A stretch of 64,000 bases of DNA from Lingula anatina (Eukaryota; Brachiopoda; Lingulata; Lingulida; Lingulidae), in assembly GCF_001039355.2 (NCBI RefSeq), contig NW_019773626.1, positions 392,430-456,429 on the forward strand, written 5' to 3'. Each line of letters begins with the position of its first letter. Within the stretch, counting starts at the first letter, position 1. A program made the translations under genes and the position numbers. Positions 49,757 through 63,700 of this stretch are shown here, in pieces. A model generated the notes under the pieces. It did not search any database. It was not told the DNA's origin and worked only from the letters and a program-made list of their open reading frames with translations.

Positions 49757-50974
49757 GAGTTAGTTTGGGTGCATGCGCGTGTGCATGGGGTTTAGGGGCT
49801 ATAGGGGGTGGAGGGGGACCATCTGTCCTAAATTCATATAAACTTGTCTCCTAATAATAATTTATAAATAATTGATTAACACCGTCTATTATAACTGAAT
49901 TACAGACGACTGTTAATATTAAAATGCACTAAAATAATGAAGCACGTTAATATTTTTTTTACTGACATTTGGATGTACATTGGTAAAGTGTCTACCAAAA
50001 TAACTGTAATCTTATGTTTTTTAAAAATATTTTATTATAGTTTAATTAAGGCATAGGAGGCTGTAAATTGCCAGCGTCTGATATAGAATATACTCATTTT
50101 ATTAAGATTTATGATTTTCAGTGAAATTGCTTTAAAATCTGGTGTACATACAGCATCAGTAAATGCTAAGTTCTGCATTCCAATGTTATCAGACGTATTC
50201 ACAGGTAATTAGTGCGACAAAAAATCCAAATCCGGGTCCTGCTCCTTTTATTAGCACAGCTTGTCACGCTAACCCTAACCTGTATGAATTTAAATAAGCA
50301 AACGGACTCTCTCTTTCACAGACCCTCATTTTTTTAAAATACGGATAATCCACAGAGAAGGATAACACAGTGTTAGCATAACTGGATAGAAATGTTCGAT
50401 ACCCTGTATGTACACGTATATGTACCCCGTATGCACGTGTATTATTTTGGACACGTCCAAATGGATGTTGCATTGGGACAGTCATTCTACAGAAATACGA
50501 CATACATTACTTTCATTACTTAATACTCTGATTTTGTCAATCCATTATTATCATATTATGAAATGTCATTTTTTTTTCAAATCATCAACTGTCCCAAGAT
50601 TATCGAAAATCAAATTCGTTTAACGAAAAAATTTCAGACTTTATTTGGGCTTTTACCGCCTGTGGTGAAATTTTTGTACGAGAATAAATTAAAGTTGACC
50701 AAGTGAAATGAAACATTTTTTTTGTGAAATAACAAAGTTATTTTTGTTATAATAATCTGTTTAAGTCTCAGTCTTCTTCAAGCGGTGTTTTCATGGAAGA
50801 ATGCCATCTTTGTGGAATTCCTTGCAACAACAGCAACAACAACAGCAAAAAATAGTTTTAATAGATATTTTATTTCAGTTTCTCTTTGAACTTTTAAATT
50901 AATCGCGTATATGTACGTGTTTATATGTTTACATTATATGTTGCTGATTTTAGGTGTCCAAAGAAACAGGAACA
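48180..50974. other. Region upstream of the Ly6 gene
   Basis: Mostly unassigned. A (GA)n run is at about 49724-49760. A possible promoter and 5' non-coding exon of the Ly6 gene lie at about 49055-49170: cataaata, then about 100 bases to the donor tctaga|gtgagt. The coding exon's own acceptor (tttag before 50954) shows that at least one upstream non-coding exon exists. Confidence 0.35.
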
Positions 50975-52123
50975 ATGTCAGCCAGGCAGATTTTGTCAAT
51001 ATTACTGTTTCTCGCTATCATTAACGTTGGTAAGTGGCATTCCGATCAAATTCAAATTGGAATCGATTTTTGAATTCACCCATTTTGAGTATGTTAATTG
51101 ACTCTACATTTTGCTTAGGTACTTGTAGCCTAGAAAATTAGTGAGTCAAATTTTGCTTTCTATTTCCCCCTTTCATGCCCTTGATTACCCATCCAATATC
51201 TCTTTACTTCTTGTCTAGCTGTCTTTCTGTCTGTCCACTTTTTTGTCTGTCTGTCTGCCTGTGAAATACTGAAGCACATATATAGAAATGTCTCTTTACA
51301 GCGTATGCGGTACTGTGCTATCAGTGCAACAGCCGTGACCACCCAGACTGTGGGGACGACCCTTTCAGTGGACTTAACTTAACCACGACCATGTCCTGTG
51401 TCCGATGTAAGAAGTGGAAACGATTACAAGATGGTAAGGAGTTCATAGAGAATAGATCACAGTAGATATGTTTTCGTTGGTTTCACGGCGTTGCATATCC
51501 AAGTACGTCTTGGGCGTCTGCGATTTTCTTTCGCTGGTGCTGGTGTGGCAGGTACGGTAGTCCTAGGAATAGAAGTTGAGGGTCCCATATGATCAGTACA
51601 GGTTAAGATTTGTCGTAGTACCTGCATGCTTGAGTGTATCGGAAGAAAGTCACGTGTTAAAAATAATGGGGGACGGACCACGGTTCCTAGCGGACTTCCA
51701 TCCCTGCCACACCGGCTTGGACAAGTTTTTAAGGGGGTCATTTCCAGAATAACGAAACTTTCGTTGCCTCATGCCTTTCAACAGCTATCTCTGAACTTCA
51801 ATGTCTGAAGCCATTATACTAGTGTGCATATATATATATATCGGTATTCACTTTCAGGATCAACATATATCGAACGTGGCTGTGATACTTCAGGGAGATG
51901 GTCATACATAAACGGCTGCTTATATAAATACAAAAGTGGCAGCACTGCGTTTAGCGGATCCCGGAGTGGACCAAACACAGGCGCCATGCCTTGGATCTCG
52001 GGGACCGAGAATCACGAATGTTACTGCGATACTAGCCTATGTAATCGAGGCTCTGACCTTCACACTAAGGTCACCTTTGTCGCCATTCTAGCGTTTTTCA
52101 TCAGCGTTTTTGGTCTGTTCTAA
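50975..52123 (+). CDS. Ly6/uPAR-domain GPI-anchored surface protein (3 exons, 150 aa)
   Basis: Coding exons: 50975-51029, 51302-51433, 51858-52123, with GT-AG introns in phase 1. A signal peptide (about residues 1-21, MSARQILSILLFLAIINV) is followed by a cysteine-rich Ly6 three-finger domain. It has ten cysteines at 24, 27, 35, 51, 54, 71, 83, 117, 119 and 124, starting LCYQC and ending in the diagnostic CDTSLCN. The C-terminus is hydrophobic (VTFVAILAFFISVFGLF), a GPI-anchor signal with a likely attachment site around Asn125-Ser128. An N-glycosylation site NLT is at 44-46. The pattern resembles the single-domain invertebrate Ly6 proteins (quiver/boudin/crooked type). It should act at the outer cell surface; the partner is unknown. 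Confidence 0.88.
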
Positions 52124-52381
52124 GTTAATGTTCATTTTGTATATAACCTTCATAGTGTTGTATGAGTACATGTACTGGTGTTACGAAACTGAGGGTCCGC
52201 GTAACAGAAAGTCTGCCCTTCATATACAGTGTACTGTAATTACAGTGGTGAGGGTTAGTCTGACCTGAGTGGGTCAAAATCTAGGGCGAAATCATGGTGC
52301 AAATAATGGGAAGCGAACAATCTCTATCATGGTTGGACTCTCTGTCTCCCTACACCGGCACATGTGTACATATATGATTTA

Positions 52382-52599
52382 GGGCGCATTCCCATAGATT
52401 TTAGATCGATCTATCCCCGTGGGGAGTCTCACTAGATTACTGTCAGATAATCCGGCTTAAATGTCCGTCCCGCCTACTACAAGCTGTAAGGGGGTAATTA
52501 AAACTTCCGTGCCTGGTCGGCTGACTGCAATTTAGCGTGAACCCCCAAGGGAGTTAGGTCGATCTAGTAAGATCGATCTAAATCTCTGGGAATGCCCTC
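52382..52599. mobile_element. 218-bp hairpin MITE, second copy
   Basis: Same family as 24330-24536, with TTA on both sides (52379-52381 and 52600-52602). It starts gggcgcattcccatag and ends with the inverse word. It lies in the 3' flank of the Ly6 gene. Confidence 0.85.
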
Positions 52600-53131
52600 T
52601 TAGGCTAATACCCCAGTGATGGAGCTGAAACTTTCTTGTTTTTGTACTTTTATATGTTACTCAGACAAAAAGATACCAAGATAACAATTGAGCCTGGTGA
52701 TTTATTTGTAAATAATTCAATGACAAACATTTCATTTTATTACTGATTTGTGGAAGGGGTGGGGCAAAGTGTACAACTGTTTTGGATATATAAATCAAAA
52801 ATTCAACATGTGCAGCGTGCGTCGCAGCACATTTAATCCATTTGATACTGAAGCGTTTTATGGGTGCTACCTTGTCCATGTATATAACCTCTGATTTTTA
52901 CTACTTAAATGTAAATAACGTACGTAAACACACGAATTGTAAATGCAAATATTTTGTTTAGTTTGTTGTAAAAATTGATAAGTAGACACATACATGTACA
53001 GTGAACCTACATGTGAACTTTGCCATCGCAGCCTTCTTCTTGGAAAGCATTGTCACTACAAATACTCGTACACGCACCTGTACTGTTGAAACATAGCCTT
53101 TTTAACGTTATTATACACTGCTACAGCAACA

Positions 53132-53185
<54 letters not shown>

Positions 53186-53226
53186 TTATTTTATTTTATT
53201 TTATTTTATTTTATTTTTATTTTTAT
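53132..53226 (+). repeat. ATT and TTTTA microsatellites
   Basis: About 50 bases of ATT triplets run directly into TTTTA pentamers. Confidence 0.95.
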
Positions 53227-54828
53227 AGGAAATTACAACGGAGAACAGAGAAATAATCACATAGTTAAAGAGATAGCAACTGCTCGTATGAGATTCATGT
53301 AGAGGCATAGTAAACATCTCATAGAAGCGGGTATCGCAGTGATTCTTTAACATGAGCTTGCCATCAGACCACGTGGACCTTCATCGGAGGTTATACCTCC
53401 GTAATATTCTCTTAAGATATTATTACAAAAAATTCAAACTTTTTAGGAAAAAATAATGGGCTAATTTTGAATGTCGAAATTGATTCATTAGCCATTGGTG
53501 AATATGGGAAAATCGTTGTTTACCCCAGAAAATCAATTTTGGGGCCAAAACGAACAGTTGTTATCCCTTTTAATACATTGTTCCTAGGCATATACATGTA
53601 GAGCGTATTAGTTTTGTTTCTCCCTCAGCACAAATCACATAGTAGGGAGTACTGATGTTCTACTGCCTATCCCCCATTGCGTTTGTTGAGATACATGCAA
53701 GCAATCAAGCAATGGCAACAGCACCTCTACCATAAAGTGCTTTAGGTTTTCATCGACACTACTTACTTTGTTACTTACTTAATCAATGTAATTGAATGTA
53801 TGGGTTCGCATCAGATAGACATAAGGCAGATTCTCGAGCTGGTGTGCTTATGATACGCTTCTAGCGCTAGTTTAATTGGTATAACGGTCATATTTTAGGC
53901 AATTGCAAAAGGCGTATATAAACGAATGTGATCCATATGTTAAGATAATAAGTAGATTTTGCTGTAATACAGTATTTCCAACCTGCTATAATGGTAGTAG
54001 GGAGCCACCAATACACGAGGCTGTTCTGTAATAAGCATCCTAAGAAAATAAAATATTATATGCTTTGTGTGTGTTGATGTGCTTAAATACAATTATAGCT
54101 GCAGTAATTATGCTGTTTTGTCACAGGTAGAAGGAAGATATAAAAGAGGCTGGTGTGTGTGTGTGGGGGGGTGGGGGGTGGGTGAAAAGTTAGGGACGCA
54201 CAAACGCGCGTGCGCACGAACACACCGACAGGTAATTTATCTTATAACAGTTTTTTCAATATTTTGAGCTCATGACATCTCATTACATTTTACTCTTAAA
54301 AGACATACCAGGTAAGCGTAGGCATTATAACCTTCTGTATATAGAATCAGACCTGTCTCCGCACGTACAGTGTACTAGTATGGTGATGACGGTCTTTTTC
54401 TTTCTTTGGGGACAGACAATAAGTCAAAAATCCCTACTATCTTATTTGGAAATATAAATTTCTATTGTCAGCTTTTAGGCTAGAACAATTTTGGACATCT
54501 ACTGCATTTTCGGTGCGCAAAGAAAAAGAGGATTAAAAAAAGTCCACAAAAATCTTAGAGAAAAGAACCCTTCAGAAATAAGATCACTTAAATTAAACGT
54601 ATTACAGGCAAATAAAGAAATAAAGAAATAAAGAAATAAAAATTAAAATAAAACGGGAGATACTTTTAAAGTACAGCATCTTCTTAGTAAGCGCAGAGAT
54701 ATCAAGAAAGAATCGGCATAAGAAAATGCCATTGCTAATGGTGACGTGTTTGCATGTGAGGCAACAACTATTTTTTAAATATAAGATAACCCCTGATATC
54801 AGGACCCTCTAAAACAGTATACACAATT

Positions 54829-54833
<5 letters not shown>

Positions 54834-54897
<64 letters not shown>
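54834..54897. repeat. (TA)n microsatellite
   Basis: About 30 TA dinucleotides. Confidence 0.95.
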
Positions 54898-54900
<3 letters not shown>

Positions 54901-57900
54901 TCTGTAACAGACTACAAGCGGACACTGTGATCAGAGAGTAAACGATTGTATGTGTGAGCTATAGAAGCCTAGGAGTGCGGTGGCTGAGGTTGTGAATGTG
55001 GTAGTTGGGTCGACCCACACAATTGATAGGTCAGATATTATCAATGAAATGCCTCGAATGTACAGTAAGCTACATGTACGTGTATCTGTTTACCTTTTAT
55101 TCTTATCGTGCGTTAACCATTATCATTACCTTAAACTTCGTCATTTTCATGAATGAGGAGTTTCAAATCAATTCTTGAAATTTTGCTTTTTATTTGTTCG
55201 AGCAGAAAAAGAGCTTAGGTGATCCTTTAAGCAGTTAAAGCACATAAAGGTGTTAATGTATTGTGTTTTGGTCTTGTTTTCGTCGGGGAGATAACATGCG
55301 CTGAGATTCTCTCTTCTACCCTGTAAGGTGTTGCCTGATTGTATAATGCCTAATGTGGCAATAAGTACAAATGCTTCTAACATCTCAGGTCACTTAAGTG
55401 CAAAGAAATAAAAACGCTCTTGGCCCAGGTGGCTTGGAGCAGGGCTGGACATAGCGTTTGGCCGGCTGGACGGGTCTCGATGCCAGAACAAAACAAAACA
55501 AGGCAACTCCCCTCGCCGCCTTGGTCAAGCACAAAGGGTGAAAAGTTGGCGCTCCTTAACCAAGGACTCGTGGGTCGTTAAATAAACAGTTAACCGAGTG
55601 GAAAGCGTTTGGTGGTTCTCTTTGATATAAAATGGTACTTTCTCCCTTTTATAGCCTTGCACACGCTTGGAAGGGTATCTATAAAAAGAAAATACACATG
55701 AAAGTATAGGGTGATACAGAACCCCGGAGTATGTAACGGTTTTTGTTGTATATGATTATGCAATGACCTCACTATCATTCTTCTAAAAATAATCGGACAG
55801 CAACAAAAGATGATTGAAATATTTGCGCGTCGGGTCAAAGGTGGTACTGGTGGCGGCCTTTCTTAGAGTTTCAATATTGGATATCAAAATAACGGGTCCT
55901 AACGCTGCACCGAAATGTTAGGTGTCTGTGACGTGTAAGAAAAACTAAAGCGTCACCTGGGAAGCGTGTTTATCAATGTCTTGCCTAAAATGGTAGAAAG
56001 GCTACAGAAATGTGTTATTAAATTTAGTGATAAAGGTCTTTTTTTCTTTGAGGACAGATAATAACTATAAGTCAAAAATCCCTATTATTTTATTTGGCAA
56101 TATTAATCTCTAATGTCGGCTTTTAGAACATTTTGGAAATCTAATGCATTTTCGGTGCGCAAAGAACCATGCATCAAAAAAAAGAACACACGCAATTTTT
56201 GATTGGACCAGTTATTTTTATTACATTTTGTGCACTGCGTAAACCTCTAGGTAAACTAGTTTTTACATTTACTTTATCTCTTTGCAATTTGGTATGACTT
56301 TTCTGCTTCACTGCAATCTAAATATCTAGTTCAAATCATAATTTTGGCCTATTTTTTCATAACATTTAATTTAACATTGTTTTACTTTAATAAGTTTAAA
56401 AAGTAATCCCCGTATGATACCATAAGCTACGTTTGCCATTAGGTCTAGACATTACCATTTGTAAGTAAGAAATAGAAACTCGATGATGTTTCCCATTACA
56501 ATAAATTACACATACTTCAAATCTCTTTTTTCTTCTTCAAATCAAATTTGAATTAAAAGTGCATCATCTAACCTCAATGCGACGCATTAATTTCATTATC
56601 CCCACACATTAATTTCAATAATAACTACATTTTATTTAAGCTATTAAATATCACGCACAACCAGCAATAAATTAAGATGAAAAATCTAACACAGAAACAG
56701 CACATTAGGTATATCCACTCATAAATTTTCCGAATGGGCAGCAGGCTCGTTTCGTGAAAGGGTCGTAGGTTTTGACGCACCTGAATACCTCCTATTATAA
56801 TCGCTTTGTTGGGAGCAAATGAGACCTCTCTATTCATCTGTCTGTACATATTTTCAGTCACCGTATATTGCGCCATGGTAATGATACGTCCAAAACGGTA
56901 GAGGCATAACCATGCCTGCCTTAATCAAAAACGGACAATGTTGCTGCTTGTTTGAGCTGAGTAGCGCCGTTGTTTGCATTTCACCAACACGATTTTCCTT
57001 GTATTACAATGCGCACAAAGAAACAATAACAACCGCTTGCTTCTAACTTTGAACGTAAGTTGCCGCAAAATAAACACGGTCGCAGCGTTCTGAATGAACA
57101 TTTCATATTACTGTGGGGGGATTTAATGGAATAACCCCCATGAAAAGGGCCCTTGAGTGAAAATGTTAAACACAGCGTTTCGGTTTGTTTGACATTGGTT
57201 ATAAATAAGGGTACCTTATTATGACAAATATTTTGATATTTTGAAAGGTTAGTGTACCATGTCATAACCCAGAAACATCAACGAGTGAGTATTGATACGA
57301 AGACTGGAGACGTGATAGAAAATACAGTGCAAACTTTGTCATACAACGCATGTGCCGCTTATTTAGTTGAGGCTGTTAGATGTTACGTCCATGATAACAT
57401 AGCTTATGTGTGAAGGTATTTGTCACTAAAGATTTCTGCTTAATAAGTCATTGCACGGTGAATTTTGTGGAGCAATTCCCACTTAGATATTAAGCACATT
57501 AAATAACAAGAAATGTTAAAATTTTATGGTAAAAATTAATCGTTTGGAAAGAGCTAGAAAGTGCTTTGGCTTAGGAGATATGACGTTTTGGAAATAAAAA
57601 CGCTTCGTCTCAGTTGAAATGGTTTACAATGTCACTATTTTTACGCGATTGAGAGCTGGTGAAAAACCTATTTCACCATAAAAAATATTAAGTTGAATAT
57701 TTGAAATGGATTTCTTATAAAACAAATAGGACAATGAAAAATAGAACATCACTAAATCCAAAAAGAAATAAGAAATCCCCCTTTCGTCGCTGTGTTTGAC
57801 TGTACTAGTACATGTATACTCTCACAGAACAAACAAGCGTAGCAAACAACGGTAAAACCAAGATTCCATTGTACTGGTGTCAATGATTTCCGAGTGGTGT

Positions 57901-60236
57901 CATTGATCTAACAGTCAGAATGAATATCGCATGATCTTAATTCCCAGCGCACTGCACATCCTATCATGAACAGAAAAAAAAAACAGAAAAATAAAGAAAT
58001 ATTAACCCCCCCCTAATTCTTTCATTTTTGTTCTAGGGGCGAAAAATTGAGACATTATCAAAATTTAGAAAAGAATTGCAACTAATGGTGAACACAAGAG
58101 ACAGCAGATTCTCTACTGATGTCAATTATCGAACGGTTAATATCCCGTAATCTCACGTCTACGAGGACTCCGCGAATATATTAGCATGGGTATACAGTCA
58201 ACGTTCTCCGAAAGAAACACGCAAGGATAATATTTCACTGTTATTGATTCACCGTCCACTTTTCTACCACTATCGCGTACATCTGTAAAATGTGTATGAT
58301 ATAGTAGAGTTGATTTAGACGTGTTGACCAAAGTGGATTTCAATTAACACCCTGTCCTGCGGCATGTTGCCCACGCAATCAGTCACATGATGCAAAACTG
58401 TTGAGTGATGGCTCGGTAGGCATGCTTTAAACAAAATGGTTGAACTGTTATCACCGTGTTTTTAGGAATTTTTATTATCATAACTGTCAGCGGTTATATT
58501 TAATTGTTATGCGATTTTGCCTTATTGTTTGTCATAAGATCCAGTGATCACATCAAAATATATGTATGCGCAGCAGTGTCAAACCACAGGCCAAGTATCG
58601 ATTTAAAGTAGCTGGTATTGCATGAGAGTCATTGTCAAATTGCACGACTATAACAAGAACGTATTTTTTACATTGCATGGCTTGTATCGAATTAATGCCT
58701 CTACCTTCCTACTTCCGATTTTTACACGTTTTTGATGATAGCAATAATACGGACAAACTGAAAATGCAAATAAGTCTCGTTAAATCTTAAAACTTAGATA
58801 TGAGATCAAATAAGATATATTAACATCGTACTGTTGCAGTTGATTGGATTGTCGCTGACCTGACAGCTATACTTTTTACTACTCATTCATCACAAGTCAC
58901 ATTATCTTTTAAGTTAAAATCTGGGACATGACAGTTTTTTTTTTTTTTTGCCAAACCACACGCAACCTTTACTGTACATTGGCACTTCTTAGAAGAACAC
59001 GATGTGACATTGCTTTCCTATACGACAAAATATCAAACCCCGGAAACTATCTGAAATAAAGCGGTGTGTACGGTTTCAGAGCGACCGTCTTCGTTTTTCT
59101 TCAATAAAAGCCATATTCCTTGTATTTTTTTCTTTTACGGCATCTTAAGCAAAATCAGCAACTTATCCGACTCCAAAAATATTATTTATCCCAAAACAAT
59201 CTTGTTCTACACTGAGCAAATATATAAATCCCCATGTGAATTATTTATGCAATGTAATGGGCTCCGGACAGCAAGCTGTAGGTATACTGACAGCATGGAC
59301 AGTAATCAGTAACACATTGAACAACAACATTCACCTTGTATAATTTGATATATTTATACAGTAACCCATAATGCTGATAAAAAAATTAAAAGTAACGCGT
59401 TTAATGGGGGCAGTTTGTGTTTATGCTCAGTTTATATAGACCCACCTTGGAAAAAAAAAACACTTTGCTCACCCAATGATCCACAGAGCTAGCTAAGAAC
59501 AACGGACTAATCACGGTACGTTCCAGCCACGCCTCGCCGGGGTGCTTCATGACGATCTGGTGTCTCCTTCAGGCTCTGATTGGTGCCCAAATGCCATTAA
59601 ATATCACGACATTCTGAGCAACAATCAAAATATGAGGAGATGGTGGTTTCTAGGCACCCACGACAGAGGTCCTTGACGCTGGTGACATGGTGAAAACTTT
59701 ACATCAGCTGTTCCCGAAGCCGAAGACTCAAAGATAAGGGCGCTGATAACATCATTCATAAACATCATATATTGCACAAAAAAAAAAAAAACGCTTTTAT
59801 GCTGGTTTTAGATTTTCAATGCAACCCACTTAATGCATAATGTAAAATACCTTGACGAACTCGTAAACTTGTCTCCTTCGAGTCTATGCCTCGGTTTTGT
59901 CTTTTCATTACTATTAAATGCTGGGAGTTTAGTCAGCAATTTGGACAACTGGTTAATAGATTCGCATATTTCACCCTCACTGCGTGACTACCCTGACAAT
60001 AACAGTATAACTCCGATGGAAATTCATACAAGCTTTGGTTTTTTCCTCCATGTAAAAATTACTCCGATAGAAATTGCAAATTTTGTACATCACCGGTTGA
60101 TGTTTTGCATTAAACCACAGACATAAGCGAACTTGCACACGGGTTTTCTTTTCAACCAATCAAAAAAAAAAATGAATGGCAACAGCAATAACAATAATAA
60201 AAAAAAAAAGAATTATGAAATGCAATATATGCACCA

Positions 60237-60237
<1 letters not shown>

Positions 60238-60301
<64 letters not shown>
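60238..60301. repeat. (TA)n microsatellite
   Basis: About 30 TA dinucleotides. The plus-strand frame through it (poly-YI) is an artefact. Confidence 0.95.
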
Positions 60302-60303
<2 letters not shown>

Positions 60304-60443
60304 ACAACCACTGATGTACCCTTTAGTAACTTGTACAGTCGAATAAGCCGTATTAAAATACTTTGCACTGAGGTTTACATGTCTATATACAGTACTTCAA
60401 GGGAAAAAAAGCACCAAAAGTATACCATCATCTAACTGTTTAC

Positions 60444-60570
60444 CTTGTATCTGGTTCGTCTGAACACATCTTTGTACTGCAGAGATGTTAATGCTCTGCA
60501 GTAGTCTCCTTTCTGTTGATGGTTCTGGCAAAGAATACTGATCCTACACTTTTCTTCCCGTATTTATAGC
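60444..60570 (-). promoter_or_regulatory. Candidate minus-strand promoter and first coding exon
   Basis: Read on the minus strand, TATAAATA (plus 60561-60568) is followed about 90 bases later by an ATG (60469-60467) opening MCSDEPDT, then a donor AAG|GTAAAC (exon end 60444). Several CACGTG palindromes lie upstream, between about 60749 and 61150. The next exons would lie below 60.4 kb but none could be identified, so this is only a candidate. Confidence 0.3.
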
Positions 60571-60719
60571 AACCCAAAGTGCACAAAGAATATTTATATA
60601 AACATGCAGGGCGCGCGATCACGTTTCTCAGCACAGAACAAACATACATGCACACGTTTTTACAATACGTAACACACTGAAAAAGAGATGGAAGAAGCGT
60701 GTGTATAAGATTTGCCACT

Positions 60720-63700
60720 GTAAGTTAGTCGTCGAGGATCCCGCGGCCTCACGTGACGCAGGTTCAAACCTCAAACAACGAAGATCACGTGTCACGGGAG
60801 CCGACTGACGTTACGAAATGTATTTCTGTCACACTGAATGTTTGTTTATCGTTTTCAAAAATAAAGTTCCGCCTGTGAGTCTCGTTACACGTGAATTATA
60901 TAACCGCTATGGATGGTTCAAACTGTTTGAAATTCGGATATACGTGAGTCCTGAAATAGCTGTTTATTTCAACAATGACACGTTTTTCTAGCTTACCTAT
61001 CGCAAGTTGGAACAAATTTAAAAAGGCATAGCATATTTGCTTGTACAGGTTGAAATGAAAGGCGCATAGCGGTACGTTTTTTTTTCCGCAGTTGGTGCAT
61101 TCCAAGTAAGAATTCACCTGCGGGGTAATTTGGTTATCTGACACGTGACCACATTACTGGTCCACAAAAAAGAATAAGAAAAGAAAAACCGTACATCTGA
61201 GACTTAAAGACAAAACCTGCTACATGTACCTGGAGAATGGATGGCCCACTGCTGAGATCAGAGAGACCACGTTTGAAATCTGCATGGGTACCTTCTACAG
61301 TTCTACGTCAGTATAGCCATAGTGTTTATTTAGGAGACCCATCCACCCACGTGCACTTGAACTTACACCGCGATGTTGATGTCAAAGTTTTATCTACAGA
61401 AGTAAACCCGAAAACCACTGGATGCGACCACTCCACGGGTCCTTATCGATGCTATAGAAAAGAGAGTAGTTTGGTTTTCATTCCACGGTTGCCAATACGA
61501 GCAAATATTGACACGACATCACTTTATCTGCCTCACCTTAACTTGGTGCTCTAATAATTAACCTACATTGCAGTATACAATATACTTAAATGCATGCGAC
61601 TCAGCAGAATATACCGGTATTTTATGAAATGTAATATCTCCCACCACAAAAAGGGTATTTTTCTTCAACCTCATGAAGTCAAAACCAAAATAGAAAAAGG
61701 GACTCACAGGTTTATTAAATGCCCAGGTAATAGCATCTTATGACGTACCAAATGGGTACAACTGCGCTATTACTAGTACGTGTAGGTGCTACTGAGTACT
61801 TGGATTTCCAAGCGACAGATATAGAAAGAAACCGCATGACGGGTCTTAACCTTACTTACGTTGGTGCTTATATTACATCCTACACGAGTCATGAAGACCC
61901 TTACCTAAGACAAGAAAATAGCCACAGCCTGCTTTCTGTAAAATTAGAGAACTAAACCGACAAAGACTTCCACTCAAACATCAGTCTGTCTACCCCCCTC
62001 CCCCATCCGCAGCAGGGCGGCATATGCAGGCCCCTATATGACACATTTCTACTACTTACCTACACACCAACAACCTGGTATTTTTCAACAGTCTCTTCAC
62101 CACTGATTGGTAATCTGTGAACAATACAAGACAGTACCACTTGCCAGAATGAGTGGCTTGTTGCACTGGACCTTGTTTGGGCTGCGACGAACCTGTGGAC
62201 GTCTATTAGTACATGTAAATTGCAAGCAGTCGTGAATTTCGCCACCTATAGCTCACTTGCGTCCTGTCTTCATATAAAAGCGTCATATTGGCACACTGCA
62301 TTACACTGATATTCATATATACATACAAATGTTCAATCTGTACAAATGCTGGTGATAAATACGCAATGATAAGCGAATATGATAATTCATTTCGCGCCCC
62401 AGATCTTCAGTGTGGTCTCACTTTCAGTAAAGCTAAGTGCGGAAAATTATGGAGAGCGCCTGTCAATAACGAGGTTTTGGAGCGGAGGGTCAGCAACACG
62501 TGTTGACAGGGGCAGTATCTAGCGTAATATAATTAATCTGCGCGTGATGCTGATTGTTTATCGATGAACTTTGGTCAAACCAATCGATAAAATGGTCAAG
62601 GATCACTCTCGGCTGACCAGAATGGTGGGATGAATAGCTTGTCACTGGCATTAACATGTGCGTGAGTGACTATTCTGACAGATCTCTCAGCTGACGGCGT
62701 CCACACGCATATCAGTTATAAAAGCATGAATGGCGTATAATTAACAGAGATTACCACAAATTAAACCGTCGTCTATATTAGCAATATGCACTCATCAAAA
62801 CATGATGCTATAACAGCTCTCTTTAAAATTGGACCCTGGCTGGCGCTTAGGCCTCTATCTATAGACACGTGTATCAAAATTCTTACAGTTTTGCATTGAA
62901 TTGCTTTGTTTCACATGGGATATTCTGTCACGTTATTATATGGACCAAACCATCCCAAGAGGAATGGCTGTTTTCTTATGTTTCTGAATCAAGTATATGT
63001 ATACCGAAAAAAAATCAATTTTAACTGCGTTATTTTGCCGTTCTACTGACATGCATATTTTTACGACTGATTATGATTGTCGCACACAGTACAGAAACTT
63101 TGTTTTTCACTCACGAAGTGTACAACCGTCGCGCTTGATAAATGTAAGTCACGGAGTGTAAATGAAAGACATGAATAGGTACAGAACCAATTTAACCAAG
63201 TTAGTATGTAGATACATCTTATAAAACGATGTCCTTATTCCCAGCACTTCATATTTGAGCACTTAAGTCTTTCAGAAAAGGCCATTTGAAACGCACGCGA
63301 ATTTATTCTACAGATAATTTGAGATGTTAAAGGATTAAATTGGAAGTTATTCCCTCTGACAGCTATTATCAATTAAAGGGGGTATTGGGTGCAGACGCAT
63401 AGACAGACTTAGTTTTTTTATGAATTAAAAGATAGTGTTTCTCTGCTATTTCTTTAATTGAATCACGAATGACTTACTGTTCCATTTGTTTAGCAATCAC
63501 ATGAAGAGAGATGCATCCGTCACGTAACCATGTAATTTCAAGGGATATTGTGAAGATTTCGTACACCCCATAGCGTCCGCTGTAGTTTCTATCCTTTTTC
63601 GCCATAACTACTCACGCTGAGTGATGGCAGGACTGATGACCAGTCAGATGGCAACTGGCTGAAAAACGTAACGTCATGGCGGTTATTTGAAACTTTTCAG

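Larger units (their letters stand above)
53230..60430. other. Non-coding region with dispersed and simple repeats
   Basis: It contains TA runs (54834-54897 and 60238-60301), an AAATAAAG run near 54610-54640 and a pair of related segments (54388-54530 and 56035-56170). One possible minus-strand exon (56876 to about 56790) starts with a good context (accATGG) and ends at a GGAG|GTATTC donor, but nothing supports it beyond that. I see no recognisable protein domain. Confidence 0.4.

Noticed and set aside
53020-53256. Open frame with poly-Y
   Set aside because: It is translation of the ATT and TTTTA microsatellites.
55511-55678. Minus-strand open stretch of about 55 codons after an acceptor-like tatag
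   Set aside because: Single isolated exon-like stretch without partner exons or known similarity; the acceptor may instead be part of a TATA-like sequence.
60133-60435. Open frame with poly-YI
   Set aside because: It is translation of the (TA)n microsatellite.
60749-60790. tRNA B-box-like ggttcaaacc
   Set aside because: No matching A box or cloverleaf stems around it.
61237-61554. 105-codon open frame on the plus strand
   Set aside because: No recognisable domain, no splice pattern and no repeat support; may be chance.
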